Below, piece by piece: positions 26,091 through 34,958 of a DNA stretch of 64,000 nucleotides. Source of the stretch: Microbacterium excoecariae (GTDB taxonomy: Bacteria; Actinomycetota; Actinomycetes; Actinomycetales; Microbacteriaceae). The DNA lies in contig NZ_JAANCO010000001.1 in the NCBI RefSeq assembly GCF_011326725.1, positions 1,897,115 through 1,961,114 of the forward strand, given 5' to 3'. Below the pieces are notes generated by a model, which was not told where the DNA came from, did not search any database, and saw only the letters and a list, made by a program, of their open reading frames with translations. Made by a program: the position numbers and the translations under genes. Within the stretch, counting starts at the first letter, position 1, and each line of letters starts with the position of its first letter.

Positions 26091-26190
26091 TGGTGGCTCC
26101 CCTTCCGTAAGTGGTCTCCCCCATCTTATCGTTTGCGGGACGTGCCCCCGCGCGCCCGCGGGCGCCGTGTCCGGCCGGCGAAGCCGCGCG

Positions 26191-27450
26191 TCAGGGGACG
26201 AGGTAGAACGTATTCCCCCACCCGTACATGGCATGGATCCACCAGAATTGCGCCGCGAGGCCGGCGCACAGCGCCGCGATGCGACCCGCACGCGGGAGCG
26301 CGGCGGGCAGCACCGCGAGCGGCGCGAGCGGGAGGAGCAGGCGGATGACGCTCGACTGCGGGAACAGCACGAGCAGGAGGTAGAGGGCGTAGCTGGCGCA
26401 CCACAGGCGCGCCTCCGGCCCCAGCGCGCGCACGGGCGGGAGGAAGAGCGCCGCGGCGGTCGCGGCGGCGACCGCGATCGCGAGGCCCAGGAGGAACCAG
26501 GTCGGCACGCCCCACAGGCCTGCCCAGATCGGCGCGGCCTGTGCCCACCCCTCGCCGGGCACGAACCCGGACGCCTCCGCGCCGACCCAGCCCCGGCGCC
26601 ACGCCAGCTCGGTGTCGAAATACGCGGATCCGCTGCCCGTCGCCACCGCGGCCACGAGCGGCCAGGCGAATCCTGCGGCCGTCCCGATCGCGCCGAGGGC
26701 GAGGATGTGCCCGACCTCCGCCCCGCGCAGGCGCCGGCGACGCCGGTGCGCGAACCGCCAGACGCCGTATGCGCCGAGGGTGAGCGCCAGAGCGAGCTCT
26801 CCGGGGCGCGTGAACGCCGCGGCAGGCACGAGCACGTAGAGCGGGCCCCAGCGCCCCGCTCGGAGCGCCACGAGGGCCCAGACGATGAGCGCGAGGAAGA
26901 GGGTCTCGGCGTAGGCCACCTGGAACAGGAAGCCCAGCGGGCCCGCCGCGACGAACGCCACGCCCCACGTCGCCCGCGCCGGGCCGACCGCGGGCGCGAA
27001 CAGGTGGTACAGGCCGAGGCACGCCGCGTAGCCCGCCACGAGCGCGACGAGGGCCGCCGTCAGGGCCCACGCGTCGGCCACGGCCCACACGTCGTCGGTC
27101 CCCCACCCGGCCCCCGGCACGAGGGCGGCAAGCGCCCGCGCGAGGGACGGAAAAACGGGCAGGAACGCCCACGCGTTCTGCTGCACGACGCCCGCGTCGT
27201 CGACCGGCAGCGTCGCGGGATACCCGTTCAGCGCGATCTCCCGGTACCACGCGCCGTCCCACCCGACGATGTAGTCGAGGAGGGATGGGTCCGGGCCATG
27301 GCGCCCGTTCGCCGGCGCGAGCGCCGCGCTCGCGAGCGCAAACAGCGTCGTGACGACCCGCGCGGCCGCGTAGAGGAGGGCGATCCGGCCGGCGGCGGGC
27401 AGGGCCGCCAGGCCCGATCCGAGCCTCCGCGTCAGCGGGCGGTCAACCAC
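26191..27450 (-). CDS. PIG-V-like membrane mannosyltransferase
   Basis: 419 residues with about ten to twelve hydrophobic helices. Near the N-terminus is the GT-C/PIG-V motif WDGAWYREIALNGYP, with the catalytic Asp, followed by the helix NAWAFLPVFPSL. Such proteins use polyprenyl-phosphate-mannose on the outer membrane face in actinobacterial lipoglycan or protein mannosylation; the acceptor here is not known. The GTG at 27450 overlaps the end of dapE by 19 bases, so it is probably read through from dapE. The 100 bases between it and DUF3117 hold nothing evident. Confidence 0.75.
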   Translation of the reverse strand: MVDRPLTRRLGSGLAALPAAGRIALLYAAARVVTTLFALASAALAPANGRHGPDPSLLDYIVGWDGAWYREIALNGYPATLPVDDAGVVQQNAWAFLPVFPSLARALAALVPGAGWGTDDVWAVADAWALTAALVALVAGYAACLGLYHLFAPAVGPARATWGVAFVAAGPLGFLFQVAYAETLFLALIVWALVALRAGRWGPLYVLVPAAAFTRPGELALALTLGAYGVWRFAHRRRRRLRGAEVGHILALGAIGTAAGFAWPLVAAVATGSGSAYFDTELAWRRGWVGAEASGFVPGEGWAQAAPIWAGLWGVPTWFLLGLAIAVAAATAAALFLPPVRALGPEARLWCASYALYLLLVLFPQSSVIRLLLPLAPLAVLPAALPRAGRIAALCAGLAAQFWWIHAMYGWGNTFYLVP

Positions 27451-28502
27451 GCCCTGAGGCCCCGCTCGACGGCGTCGATCTGGGTGACGGGCACGCGCTC
27501 CTCGTCGTGATGCGCGAGCTGCGCGTCTCCCGGCCCGTAGTTGACCGCGGGGATCCCGAGCTCGCTGAAGCGGGCGACGTCGGTCCAGCCGTACTTGGGC
27601 GTCGCCACGCCGCCGGTCGCCTCGACGAAGGCGCGGGCGAGCGGCGCGTCGAGCCCGGGGCGCGCCCCCGGCGACAGGTCGGTGATCTCGACCTCGAAGC
27701 CCTCGAAGACGCGGCGCACGTAGGCGACCGCCTCCTCGCCGGAGGCGCTGGGCGCGAACCGGTAGTTGACCTCGACCTCACACGCGTCCGGGATGACATT
27801 ACCGGCGACGCCGCCGGAGATCCGGACCGCGCTGAGGCCCTCGCGATAGGCGAGGCCCTCGACGTCGATCGTCCGCGCCGAATACGACTGGAGGCGCTCG
27901 AGGATGGCCGCCGCGTGGTGGATGGCGTTCTCCCCCATCCACCACCGCGCGCTGTGCGCGCGCATCCCCTCCGTGCGCACGACCGCGCGCAGCGTGCCGT
28001 TGCACCCGCCCTCGACGGATCCGTTCGAGGGCTCGCCGAGGATGGCGAAGTCGCCCGCGAGGAGCTCGGGGCGCTCGCGCGCGATGCGACCGAGGCCGTT
28101 GCGCACGGCCTCGACCTCCTCGAGGTCGTACCAGACCCACGTGATGTCGACCGCCGGGTCGGTCAGCTCCGCCGCGAGCCGCAGCTGAACCGCGACGCCC
28201 GCCTTCATGTCGACCGTGCCGCGGCCCCAGATGACGTCCTCCCCGTCCTCCTGGATGAGGCGCGTGGGCACGTTGTCGTGAATCGGCACGGTGTCGATAT
28301 GCCCGGCGATCACGACCCGGCGCTCGCGTCCGAGGCGCGTGCGCGCGATGATCGCGTTGCCGTCGCGCACGACGTCGAGGTGCGCCAGGGGCCGCACGGC
28401 GGCCTCGATGAGACCCGCGAGCTCGGCCTCCTCGCCCGACACGCTCGGGACGTCGCAGAGGGCACGGGTGATGTCGGCGGAGCTGGCGGTGAGGTCGAGC
28501 AT
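27432..28502 (-). CDS. dapE: Succinyl-diaminopimelate desuccinylase DapE
   Basis: 356 residues, M20 metallohydrolase. Zinc ligands and the general base are visible in AGHIDTVP, GRGTVDMKAG and WYDLEEVEA; a dimerisation lid domain (about 175-285) is present. It releases succinate to give LL-diaminopimelate for lysine and peptidoglycan. The gene is divergent from dapD with 54 bases between the starts. TAGGCT lies 6 bases before the ATG (28509-28514), indicating a leaderless transcript. The downstream mannosyltransferase overlaps its 3' end. Confidence 0.93.
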   Translation of the reverse strand: MLDLTASSADITRALCDVPSVSGEEAELAGLIEAAVRPLAHLDVVRDGNAIIARTRLGRERRVVIAGHIDTVPIHDNVPTRLIQEDGEDVIWGRGTVDMKAGVAVQLRLAAELTDPAVDITWVWYDLEEVEAVRNGLGRIARERPELLAGDFAILGEPSNGSVEGGCNGTLRAVVRTEGMRAHSARWWMGENAIHHAAAILERLQSYSARTIDVEGLAYREGLSAVRISGGVAGNVIPDACEVEVNYRFAPSASGEEAVAYVRRVFEGFEVEITDLSPGARPGLDAPLARAFVEATGGVATPKYGWTDVARFSELGIPAVNYGPGDAQLAHHDEERVPVTQIDAVERGLRAWLTAR

Positions 28503-28508
28503 GCCCCC

Positions 28509-28514
28509 AGCCTA
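28509..28514 (-). promoter_or_regulatory. -10 hexamer TAGGCT for leaderless dapE
   Basis: TAGGCT on the minus strand, 6 bases before the dapE ATG at 28502; paired with the divergent dapD box 31 bases away. Confidence 0.6.
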
Positions 28515-28544
28515 GGCGGCGCGCGGCGGACGGCTCGACCTCGG

Positions 28545-28550
28545 TAGCCT
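28545..28550 (+). promoter_or_regulatory. -10 hexamer TAGCCT for leaderless dapD
   Basis: TAGCCT lies 6 bases before the dapD ATG at 28557. Confidence 0.6.
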
Positions 28551-28556
28551 GGAGGC

Positions 28557-29510
28557 ATGACTGACACGCGCTGGGCCTCCGGCGTCGGACTCGCGACCGC
28601 AGCGTCCGACGGCACGATCCTCGACACCTGGTTCCCCTCCCCCTCCCTCTCGCGCCTGAGCGAGATCGACGTGCCCGCCGCGCGCGCGGCGATCGAGTCC
28701 GCCACCGGCCGCGACGCCCGCCGCGACGTGACGATGTCGGTCGTCGAGGTCGAGATCGACCTCGACGCGGCCGTCGCGTCGACGCCCGACGCGTACCTCC
28801 GACTGCACGCGCTCTCGCACCTGCTCGTCGAGCCCAACGCCCTCAGCCTGGACGGCCTGTTCGCGCACCTCCCGAACGTCGCGTGGACGTCCGCCGGCCC
28901 GGCGGACGCCGCCGTCGCGGCCTCCCGCCTCGCCTCGCTCCGCCGCGAGGGGCTCCAGGTCTACGCGGTCGACCGCTTCCCGCGCCTGACCGACTACGTC
29001 CTTCCCGAGGGCGTGCGCATCGCCGACGCGTCGCGCGTACGTCTCGGCGCGCACCTCGCGCCCGGCACGGTCGTCATGCACGAGGGCTTTGTGAACTTCA
29101 ACGCCGGCACGCTCGGCGCGTCCATGGTCGAGGGCCGGATCTCCCAGGGCGTCGTCGTGGGCAACGGATCCGACATCGGCGGTGGCGCCTCGATCATGGG
29201 CACGCTGTCCGGGGGCGGCGCGCACCGCGTGCGCATCGGGGAGCGCACCCTCCTCGGCGCGAACGCGGGCATCGGCATCTCCCTCGGCGACGACTGCGTC
29301 GTCGAGGCCGGCCTCTACGTGACCGCCGGCACGAAGGTCGTCCTCGCCGACGCGCCGCGCACGGCCGACGGCGCGCCGCAGGTGGTCAAGGGCGCCGAGC
29401 TATCGGGCGCGAGCGGCGTGCTGTTCATCCGCAACTCCGTGTCGGGCGCGATCGAGGCGCGGCGCCGGAGCGGCGTGGGCGTGACGCTCAACGAGACGCT
29501 GCACGCGTAA
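28557..29510 (+). CDS. dapD: Tetrahydrodipicolinate N-succinyltransferase DapD
   Basis: 317 residues, actinobacterial-type DapD. An N-terminal domain (about 1-150) precedes a left-handed beta-helix of hexapeptide repeats (about 155-265: [54 protein letters not shown]). It transfers succinyl from succinyl-CoA to tetrahydrodipicolinate, the step before DapC and DapE, both also here. Its divergent layout with dapE allows joint regulation. A bidirectional terminator follows. Confidence 0.93.
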   Translation: MTDTRWASGVGLATAASDGTILDTWFPSPSLSRLSEIDVPAARAAIESATGRDARRDVTMSVVEVEIDLDAAVASTPDAYLRLHALSHLLVEPNALSLDGLFAHLPNVAWTSAGPADAAVAASRLASLRREGLQVYAVDRFPRLTDYVLPEGVRIADASRVRLGAHLAPGTVVMHEGFVNFNAGTLGASMVEGRISQGVVVGNGSDIGGGASIMGTLSGGGAHRVRIGERTLLGANAGIGISLGDDCVVEAGLYVTAGTKVVLADAPRTADGAPQVVKGAELSGASGVLFIRNSVSGAIEARRRSGVGVTLNETLHA

Positions 29511-29527
29511 CGCCCCACCCGCACACC

Positions 29528-29562
29528 ACGGCGGCCGCCCCCTCACAGGGGGCGGCCGCCGT
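29528..29562. terminator. Bidirectional terminator between dapD and gltA
   Basis: Perfect 16-bp inverted repeat (29528-29543 with 29547-29562) with a 3-base loop, between two convergent stop codons. T residues follow on the plus strand. Confidence 0.85.
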
Positions 29563-29574
29563 TTCGCGCCGGGC

Positions 29575-30870
29575 TCAGGCGCCGGGGTAGCGGCGCTCCG
29601 GCGAGCCGATGTAGAGCTGCTGCGGGCGGCCGATCTTCGACTGGCGGTCGAGGTTCTGCTCACGCCACTGCGCGAGCCAGCCGGGCAGGCGACCGATCGC
29701 GAACAGCACGGTGAACACGCGCGTCGGGAAGCCCATCGCCTTGTAGATCACGCCGGTGTAGAAGTCGACGTTGGGGTACAGGTTGCGCGACCGGAAGTAG
29801 TCGTCGTTGAGGGCGATCTCCTCGAGCTCCTTGGCGAGGTCGAGGAGCGGGTCGCTCACGCCGAGGGAGGCGAGCACCTCGTCGGCGGACTGCTTCACGA
29901 TCGCCGCGCGCGGGTCGTAGTTCTTGTAGACGCGGTGGCCGAAGCCCATGAGCTTGACCCCGTCCTCCTTGTTCTTCACCCGCTCGACGAAACGCCCGAC
30001 GCCCTCGCCGGAGTCGCGGATCTGGGCGAGCATCTTCAGCACGGCCTCGTTCGCGCCGCCGTGCAGCGGGCCCGAGAGGGCCTGGATGCCCGCCGAGATC
30101 GAGGCGAACTGGTCGGCGCCCGTGGACCCGACCAGCCGCACCGTCGACGTGGACGCGTTCTGCTCGTGGTCCTCGTGCAGGATGAGCAGGCGCTCGAGCG
30201 CGCGGGCCATGACGGGGTTGACCTCGTACGGCTCGCTCATGACGCCGAAGTTCAGGCGGAGGAAGTTCTCGACGTACCCGAGCGAGTTGTCGGGATAGAG
30301 GAACGCCTGGCCGCTCGACGTCTTGTGCGCGTACGCCGCGATGACCGGGAGCTTCGCGAGCAGGCGGATGATGTTCATCTCCACGTGCTCGGGATTGTTC
30401 GGATCCGACTGCGACTCGTAATAGGTCGACAGGGCCGAGGTCGCGGACGACAGCACCGCCATCGGGTGCGCGCCCGACGGGAGCGCCGAGAAGAAGCGCT
30501 TGAGGTCCTCGTGCAGGAGCGTGTGGTGCCGAATCTTGTCGTCGAACTCGGCGAGCTGGTCCGCCGTCGGCAGCTCGCCGTAGATCAGCAGCCAGGCGAC
30601 CTCGAGGAACGTCGCGTTTTCCGCGAGCTGGTCGATCGGATATCCGCGGTAGCGGAGGATCCCCGCCTCGCCGTCGATGTAGGTGATGTCCGACTTCGTC
30701 GACGCCGTGTTCACGAATCCGTAGTCGAGGGCCGTGTAGCCCGTCTGCTTCGACAGCGTCGAGACGTCGATCGCGGGCTTGCCGTCGACCGCCGGAAGGA
30801 CGGGGAATTCTGCGGTCTTGTCACCGACGGTCAGCGTGGCCTTTTCGGGCAGGTGTCCCGCGTCGCTCAC
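29575..30870 (-). CDS. gltA: Citrate synthase (type II)
   Basis: 431 residues from the GTG at 30870, with AGGAGG 6 bases upstream. Catalytic residues lie in GPLHGGANEA, GFGHRVYKNYDPR and the Asp of VDFYTGVIYKAMGF. It condenses acetyl-CoA and oxaloacetate. The length and N-terminal beta domain (ATLTVGDKTAEFPVL) are those of the Gram-negative-like type II enzyme found in actinobacteria. It is monocistronic with its own leader of about 75 bases. A TAGGCT at 30947-30952 is the likely -10. Confidence 0.95.
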   Translation of the reverse strand: MSDAGHLPEKATLTVGDKTAEFPVLPAVDGKPAIDVSTLSKQTGYTALDYGFVNTASTKSDITYIDGEAGILRYRGYPIDQLAENATFLEVAWLLIYGELPTADQLAEFDDKIRHHTLLHEDLKRFFSALPSGAHPMAVLSSATSALSTYYESQSDPNNPEHVEMNIIRLLAKLPVIAAYAHKTSSGQAFLYPDNSLGYVENFLRLNFGVMSEPYEVNPVMARALERLLILHEDHEQNASTSTVRLVGSTGADQFASISAGIQALSGPLHGGANEAVLKMLAQIRDSGEGVGRFVERVKNKEDGVKLMGFGHRVYKNYDPRAAIVKQSADEVLASLGVSDPLLDLAKELEEIALNDDYFRSRNLYPNVDFYTGVIYKAMGFPTRVFTVLFAIGRLPGWLAQWREQNLDRQSKIGRPQQLYIGSPERRYPGA

Positions 30871-30946
30871 GGCGCCTCCTCGCGTTTTGTGCATTGTGTT
30901 CGAAACGTGCGGGGCGTCCCGCGGGTTCCGCGGCACGTCCCGCCCT

Positions 30947-30952
30947 AGCCTA
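30947..30952 (-). promoter_or_regulatory. Possible -10 for gltA
   Basis: TAGGCT on the minus strand gives a leader of about 70 bases that contains a small hairpin (CCGCGG repeated in inverse, 30920-30934). No convincing -35. Confidence 0.35.
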
Positions 30953-31021
30953 TCGGCCCGCGGCGGCAACTGTGAAAATCGGCAATCTTCCCGCGGCTGG
31001 CGCTGTGGGATCCGCCAGACG

Positions 31022-32134
31022 CTAGGGCCGAGCGCCGCGCAGGCGTTCCGCCGCGGCGCGCACCCTGTCGTCCGGCGCCGTGAGGGAGACCCGCACGTGC
31101 TGCGGGAAGAACTCGCCGTAGAAGACGCCGGGGCCCGCGAGGATCCCCAGGTCGGCCAGACGCGCCATGGAGTCCCAGGCGTCCCGCCCCTCGGTGACCC
31201 AGAGGTAGAGGCCGGCCTCGCTCGCGTCGACGCGGAAGCCCGCCGCCTCCAGGGCGGGCCGCAGCACCTCGCGCCGGGCCCGATAGATCGCCTTCTGCGC
31301 CGCGACGTGCGCGTCGTCGCCGAGCGCGACGGCCATCGCGTGCTGTACGGGCGCCGGCGGCATGAGGCCGAGGTGCTTGCGGTTCTTCAGGAGCCCCGCG
31401 ACGATGCGGGAGCAGCCCGCGACGAACGCGGCGCGGTACCCCGCGAGGTTCGACTGCTTGCTCAGGGAGTACACGCTGAGGAGGTTCGCGCGCGAGGCGC
31501 CCGCGACACGCGGATCCAGCACGCTCGGGATCGGCTCCGCGTCCCAGGGCGCGTCCCACCCGAGCTCCGCGTAGCACTCGTCGCTCGCGAGCACGGCGCC
31601 CAGCTCGCGCGCGCGCTCAACCGCGGCGGCGAGCGACGGAACGTCCCACACCCGACCGTCGGGGTTGCCCGGCGAGTTGATCCAGACGAGCTTCGTGCCC
31701 GCGGGCCACGCGGCCGGGTCGTCCTCGGCCACGGCCGTCGCGCCCGCGACCTGCGCGCCGACCGCGTACGTCGGGTACGCCGCGCGGGGGTGTACGACGA
31801 TGTCGCCCTCGCCGAGGCCCAGGAGGGTCGGCAGCAGCGCGACGAGCTCCTTCGACCCGATGGTCGGCAGGACGTTGTCGCGGGTGAGGCCCGGCACACC
31901 GCGACGCCGCGCATACCACGACACGATCGCGTCGCGCAGCTCGGCGGATCCCATCGTCGCGGGGTACGCGTGCGCGTCGGTGGCCTCGACCAACGCGTCG
32001 CGGATGATCTTCGGCGTCGGGTCGACGGGGGAACCGATCGACAGGTCGCACAGCCCGCCGGGATGCGCTGCGGCGCGCGCACGCAACGGCTCGACGGCGT
32101 CCCAGGGGTAGTCGTCGAGGTCGTTGATGGACAC
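31022..32134 (-). CDS. dapC: Succinyldiaminopimelate transaminase DapC
   Basis: 370 residues, class I/II PLP aminotransferase. The PLP lysine lies in LLSVYSLSKQSNLAGYR; other signatures are NSPGNPDGR and DECYAELGWD. It converts N-succinyl-2-amino-6-ketopimelate to N-succinyl-LL-DAP. The GTG at 32134 lies 3 bases after the fdxA stop, so fdxA-dapC are one operon, the order seen in mycobacteria (Rv1177-Rv1178) and most actinobacteria. With dapD and dapE it completes the succinylase branch. Confidence 0.92.
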   Translation of the reverse strand: MSINDLDDYPWDAVEPLRARAAAHPGGLCDLSIGSPVDPTPKIIRDALVEATDAHAYPATMGSAELRDAIVSWYARRRGVPGLTRDNVLPTIGSKELVALLPTLLGLGEGDIVVHPRAAYPTYAVGAQVAGATAVAEDDPAAWPAGTKLVWINSPGNPDGRVWDVPSLAAAVERARELGAVLASDECYAELGWDAPWDAEPIPSVLDPRVAGASRANLLSVYSLSKQSNLAGYRAAFVAGCSRIVAGLLKNRKHLGLMPPAPVQHAMAVALGDDAHVAAQKAIYRARREVLRPALEAAGFRVDASEAGLYLWVTEGRDAWDSMARLADLGILAGPGVFYGEFFPQHVRVSLTAPDDRVRAAAERLRGARP

Positions 32135-32137
32135 GGG

Positions 32138-32458
32138 CTACTCGCCCTGGGGGGGAAGCGCCGCGATGACCGGGTGGTCCTTCGCGATCACGCCCACCTT
32201 GGCGGCGCCGCCCGGCGATCCCACGTCCTCGAAGAACTCGACGTTCGCCTTGTAGTAGTCCTGCCACTCGTCGGGCAGGTCGTCCTCGTAGTAGATCGCC
32301 TCGACGGGGCACACGGGCTCGCAGGCGCCGCAGTCGACGCACTCGTCGGGGTGGATATAGAGGCTGCGCTCACCCTCGTAGATGCAGTCGACCGGGCACT
32401 CATCGATGCAGGCGCGGTCTTTGACGTCCACGCACGGAAGGGCGATCACGTAAGTCAC
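32138..32458 (-). CDS. fdxA: 7Fe ferredoxin FdxA
   Basis: 106 residues from the GTG at 32458. Cysteines 9, 17, 21 and 25 form the first cluster region and 40, 43, 46 and 50 the second ([11 protein letters not shown] followed by Pro), the pattern of [3Fe-4S][4Fe-4S] actinobacterial ferredoxins. It is a small cytoplasmic electron carrier. TAGAAT lies 7 bases before the start (32466-32471), so the operon is probably leaderless and the upstream in-frame extension is not used. Confidence 0.93.
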   Translation of the reverse strand: MTYVIALPCVDVKDRACIDECPVDCIYEGERSLYIHPDECVDCGACEPVCPVEAIYYEDDLPDEWQDYYKANVEFFEDVGSPGGAAKVGVIAKDHPVIAALPPQGE

Positions 32459-32465
32459 GTCGACG

Positions 32466-32471
32466 ATTCTA
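32466..32471 (-). promoter_or_regulatory. -10 hexamer TAGAAT for leaderless fdxA-dapC
   Basis: TAGAAT on the minus strand, 7 bases before the GTG at 32458; close to the TANAAT optimum. Confidence 0.6.
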
Positions 32472-32506
32472 CGCGTCGGATCGCCCCCGCGCCCCGAAGG
32501 CACGCC

Positions 32507-32911
32507 TTACTGTGACGCCGTGTGACCCGCGACACGCGCGCGGGGGATCCGCGGCCACGCGACGACGGCGAGGACGATCGCCGCGAGCGCCACCGACCAC
32601 ACGACACCGATCGGGAATTCCCCCTCGGCCGCCTGCGGGACGACGACGGATCCGCCGGGCCCCTCCCCCGAGTACACCGTGAGCGCGGCGAGCATGCCGA
32701 GCCCCGCGGCGAGCACCGCCCCGCGGTCGACGACGAGGAGGCGGATCGCCACGAGCAGGGCCAGGCAGCCCGCTCCCCCCGCGATCAACCCGATCGGCAG
32801 CCACGCCCACGCGACCAGGGGGTGGGAGATCGTGCCCGCCACGCCGAAGACCGCGCCCGCGACAGCGGCGAGGAGCCAGGACAGCAGGCGAGAGAGGATC
32901 GGGGCACGCAT
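32507..32911 (-). CDS. Small four-helix membrane protein (DUF6113-like)
   Basis: 134 residues from the ATG at 32911, with four hydrophobic helices (about 8-28, 35-55, 63-80, 100-120) and short loops. It resembles actinobacterial DUF6113 proteins found beside typA and ferredoxin genes. No motif suggests a function. TATTCT lies 6 bases before the ATG, immediately after the typA terminator hairpin, so it has its own promoter. The family name is from recall and is less certain than the membrane call. Confidence 0.65.
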   Translation of the reverse strand: MRAPILSRLLSWLLAAVAGAVFGVAGTISHPLVAWAWLPIGLIAGGAGCLALLVAIRLLVVDRGAVLAAGLGMLAALTVYSGEGPGGSVVVPQAAEGEFPIGVVWSVALAAIVLAVVAWPRIPRARVAGHTASQ

Positions 32912-32917
32912 GGGCCC

Positions 32918-32923
32918 AGAATA
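32918..32923 (-). promoter_or_regulatory. -10 hexamer TATTCT for the leaderless membrane-protein gene
   Basis: TATTCT on the minus strand, 6 bases before the ATG at 32911 and 2 bases past the typA terminator stem. Its -35 region falls inside the hairpin. Confidence 0.5.
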
Positions 32924-32925
32924 CG

Positions 32926-32957
32926 CCGAGGGCCCCGGGAAACCCCGGGGCCCTCGG
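32926..32957 (-). terminator. Terminator of typA
   Basis: Perfect 14-bp G/C-rich inverted repeat (32926-32939 with 32944-32957) with a 4-base loop, beginning 11 bases after the typA stop. Confidence 0.8.
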
Positions 32958-32967
32958 AACGCGCGGA

Positions 32968-34872
32968 TCAGTTCTGGCGCTTCAGGCGCGCGGTCGCGCG
33001 GCTGCGCTCCGTCTGGTCGAGGATGACCTTGCGGATCCGGACCATCTCGGGCGTCACCTCGACGCACTCGTCCTCGGCGGCGAACTCGAGCGACTCCTCG
33101 AGAGACAGGATGCGCGGCGGCGTCATCGACTCGAAGGAGTCGGCGGTCGCCGAGCGCATGTTCGTGAGCTTCTTTTCCTTCGTGATGTTCACGTCCATGT
33201 CGTCGGCGCGCGAGTTCTCACCGATGACCATGCCCTCGTAGACCTCCTCCGTCGGCCGGACGAAGAAGGACATGCGCTCCTGCAGCGCGATCATCGCGAA
33301 CGGCGTCACGACGCCCGCGCGGTCGGCGACGATCGAGCCCTGCGCGCGGGCCTCAATCTGGCCCGCCCACGGGCCGTAGCCGTGCGAGAGCGCGTTGGCG
33401 ATGCCCGTGCCGCGCGTCGTCGAGAGGAACACCGTGCGGAACCCGATGAGGCCGCGCGAGGGCACGACGAACTCCATGCGGATCCAGCCCGTGCCGTGGT
33501 TCGTCATGGTCTCCATGCGGCCCTTGCGGGCCGCGAGGAGCTGGGTGATCGCGCCGAGGTACTCCTCGGGGACGTCGATCGTCAGGTGCTCGAACGGCTC
33601 CTGCACCTTGCCGTCCTCGTCCTTGCGCGTGACGACCTGCGGCTTGCCGACCGTGAGCTCGAAGCCCTCGCGGCGCATGTTCTCGACGAGGATCGCGAGC
33701 TGCAGCTCACCGCGGCCCTGCACCTCCCACGCGTCGGGCTTGCCGATGTCCTTTACGCGGATCGACATGTTGCCGATCAGCTCGCGGTCGAGGCGATCCT
33801 TCACCATGCGCGCCGTGAGCTTGTGGCCCTTCACCTTGCCGACCAGCGGCGAGGTGTTCGTCCCGATCGTCATCGAGATCGAGGGCTCGTCGACCGTGAT
33901 CGCCGGCAGCGGACGCACGTCCTCCGGGTCGGCGATCGTCTCGCCGATCATGATGTCCTCGAAGCCCGCGATGGCCGCAATGTCGCCGGGGCCCGCCTTC
34001 TCGGCGGGGAAGCGCTCGAGCGCCTTGGTCATCATCAGCTCGGTGATGCGGGCGGACTGCTGCGTGCCGTCGCTGCGCACCCAGGCCACGGTCTGGCCCT
34101 TCTTGAGCTCGCCCGAGAACACGCGCAGGAGCGCGATGCGGCCGAGGAACGGGGACGAGTCGAGGTTCGTCACCCACGCCTGCAGCGGTGCGTCGTCGTC
34201 GTAGGTCGGGGCGGGCACGTGCTCGAGGATCGCCTCGAACAGCGGCTCCAGGTCCTCACCGTCGGGCAGGGTGCCGTCGGCGGGGCGGGTGCGCGAGGCC
34301 ACGCCCGCGCGGCCCGAGGCGTAGACGACCGGAACGTCGAGCAGCGCGTCGACGTCGAGGTCGGGAACGTCGTCCGCGAGGTCGCCCGCGAGGCCGAGGA
34401 GCAGGTCCTGCGCCTCCGACTCGACCTCCTCGATGCGCGAGTCGGGCCGGTCCGTCTTGTTGATGAGGAGGATCACGGGGAGCTTCGCCTCGAGCGCCTT
34501 GCGGAGCACGAAGCGGGTCTGCGGGAGCGGGCCCTCCGAGGCGTCGACGAGGAGGACGACACCGTGGACCATCGAGAGGCCGCGCTCGACCTCGCCGCCG
34601 AAGTCCGCGTGACCCGGGGTGTCGATCACGTTGATCGTGATGGGCTCGTCGGTGTGCGCGCCGTTGTAGGAGATCGCCGTATTCTTGGCGAGGATCGTGA
34701 TCCCCTTCTCCTTCTCGAGGTCGTTCGAGTCCATGGCGCGCTCGTCGACGTGCTCGTGGTCTCCGAACGATCCGGTCTGTCGCAGCATGGCGTCGACGAG
34801 GGTCGTCTTGCCGTGGTCGACGTGCGCGACGATCGCGACGTTGCGGAGGTCGGAACGGTGGACAAGCGCCAT
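32968..34872 (-). CDS. typA: Ribosome-binding GTPase TypA/BipA
   Basis: 634 residues. The translational GTPase domain has P-loop AHVDHGKT (about 16-23), switch II DTPGHADFGGEVER and NKTDRPD; domains II, III, V and the BipA C-terminal domain follow (GLIGFRTVFLSTTRGTGI, FFVRPTEEVYEGMVIGENSR). It acts on 50S assembly and stress or cold adaptation. The ATG at 34872 has GAAGGA upstream. Monocistronic, ended by a strong hairpin. Length is typical. Confidence 0.95.
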   Translation of the reverse strand: MALVHRSDLRNVAIVAHVDHGKTTLVDAMLRQTGSFGDHEHVDERAMDSNDLEKEKGITILAKNTAISYNGAHTDEPITINVIDTPGHADFGGEVERGLSMVHGVVLLVDASEGPLPQTRFVLRKALEAKLPVILLINKTDRPDSRIEEVESEAQDLLLGLAGDLADDVPDLDVDALLDVPVVYASGRAGVASRTRPADGTLPDGEDLEPLFEAILEHVPAPTYDDDAPLQAWVTNLDSSPFLGRIALLRVFSGELKKGQTVAWVRSDGTQQSARITELMMTKALERFPAEKAGPGDIAAIAGFEDIMIGETIADPEDVRPLPAITVDEPSISMTIGTNTSPLVGKVKGHKLTARMVKDRLDRELIGNMSIRVKDIGKPDAWEVQGRGELQLAILVENMRREGFELTVGKPQVVTRKDEDGKVQEPFEHLTIDVPEEYLGAITQLLAARKGRMETMTNHGTGWIRMEFVVPSRGLIGFRTVFLSTTRGTGIANALSHGYGPWAGQIEARAQGSIVADRAGVVTPFAMIALQERMSFFVRPTEEVYEGMVIGENSRADDMDVNITKEKKLTNMRSATADSFESMTPPRILSLEESLEFAAEDECVEVTPEMVRIRKVILDQTERSRATARLKRQN

Positions 34873-34958
34873 GAAGGGGTCCTTCGAGGTAGGGAATCAC
34901 CCCGAAACCGGGGCACCCCATCCTATCGCGAGCGCCTGAGCGCTCCCACCACGGCCCG

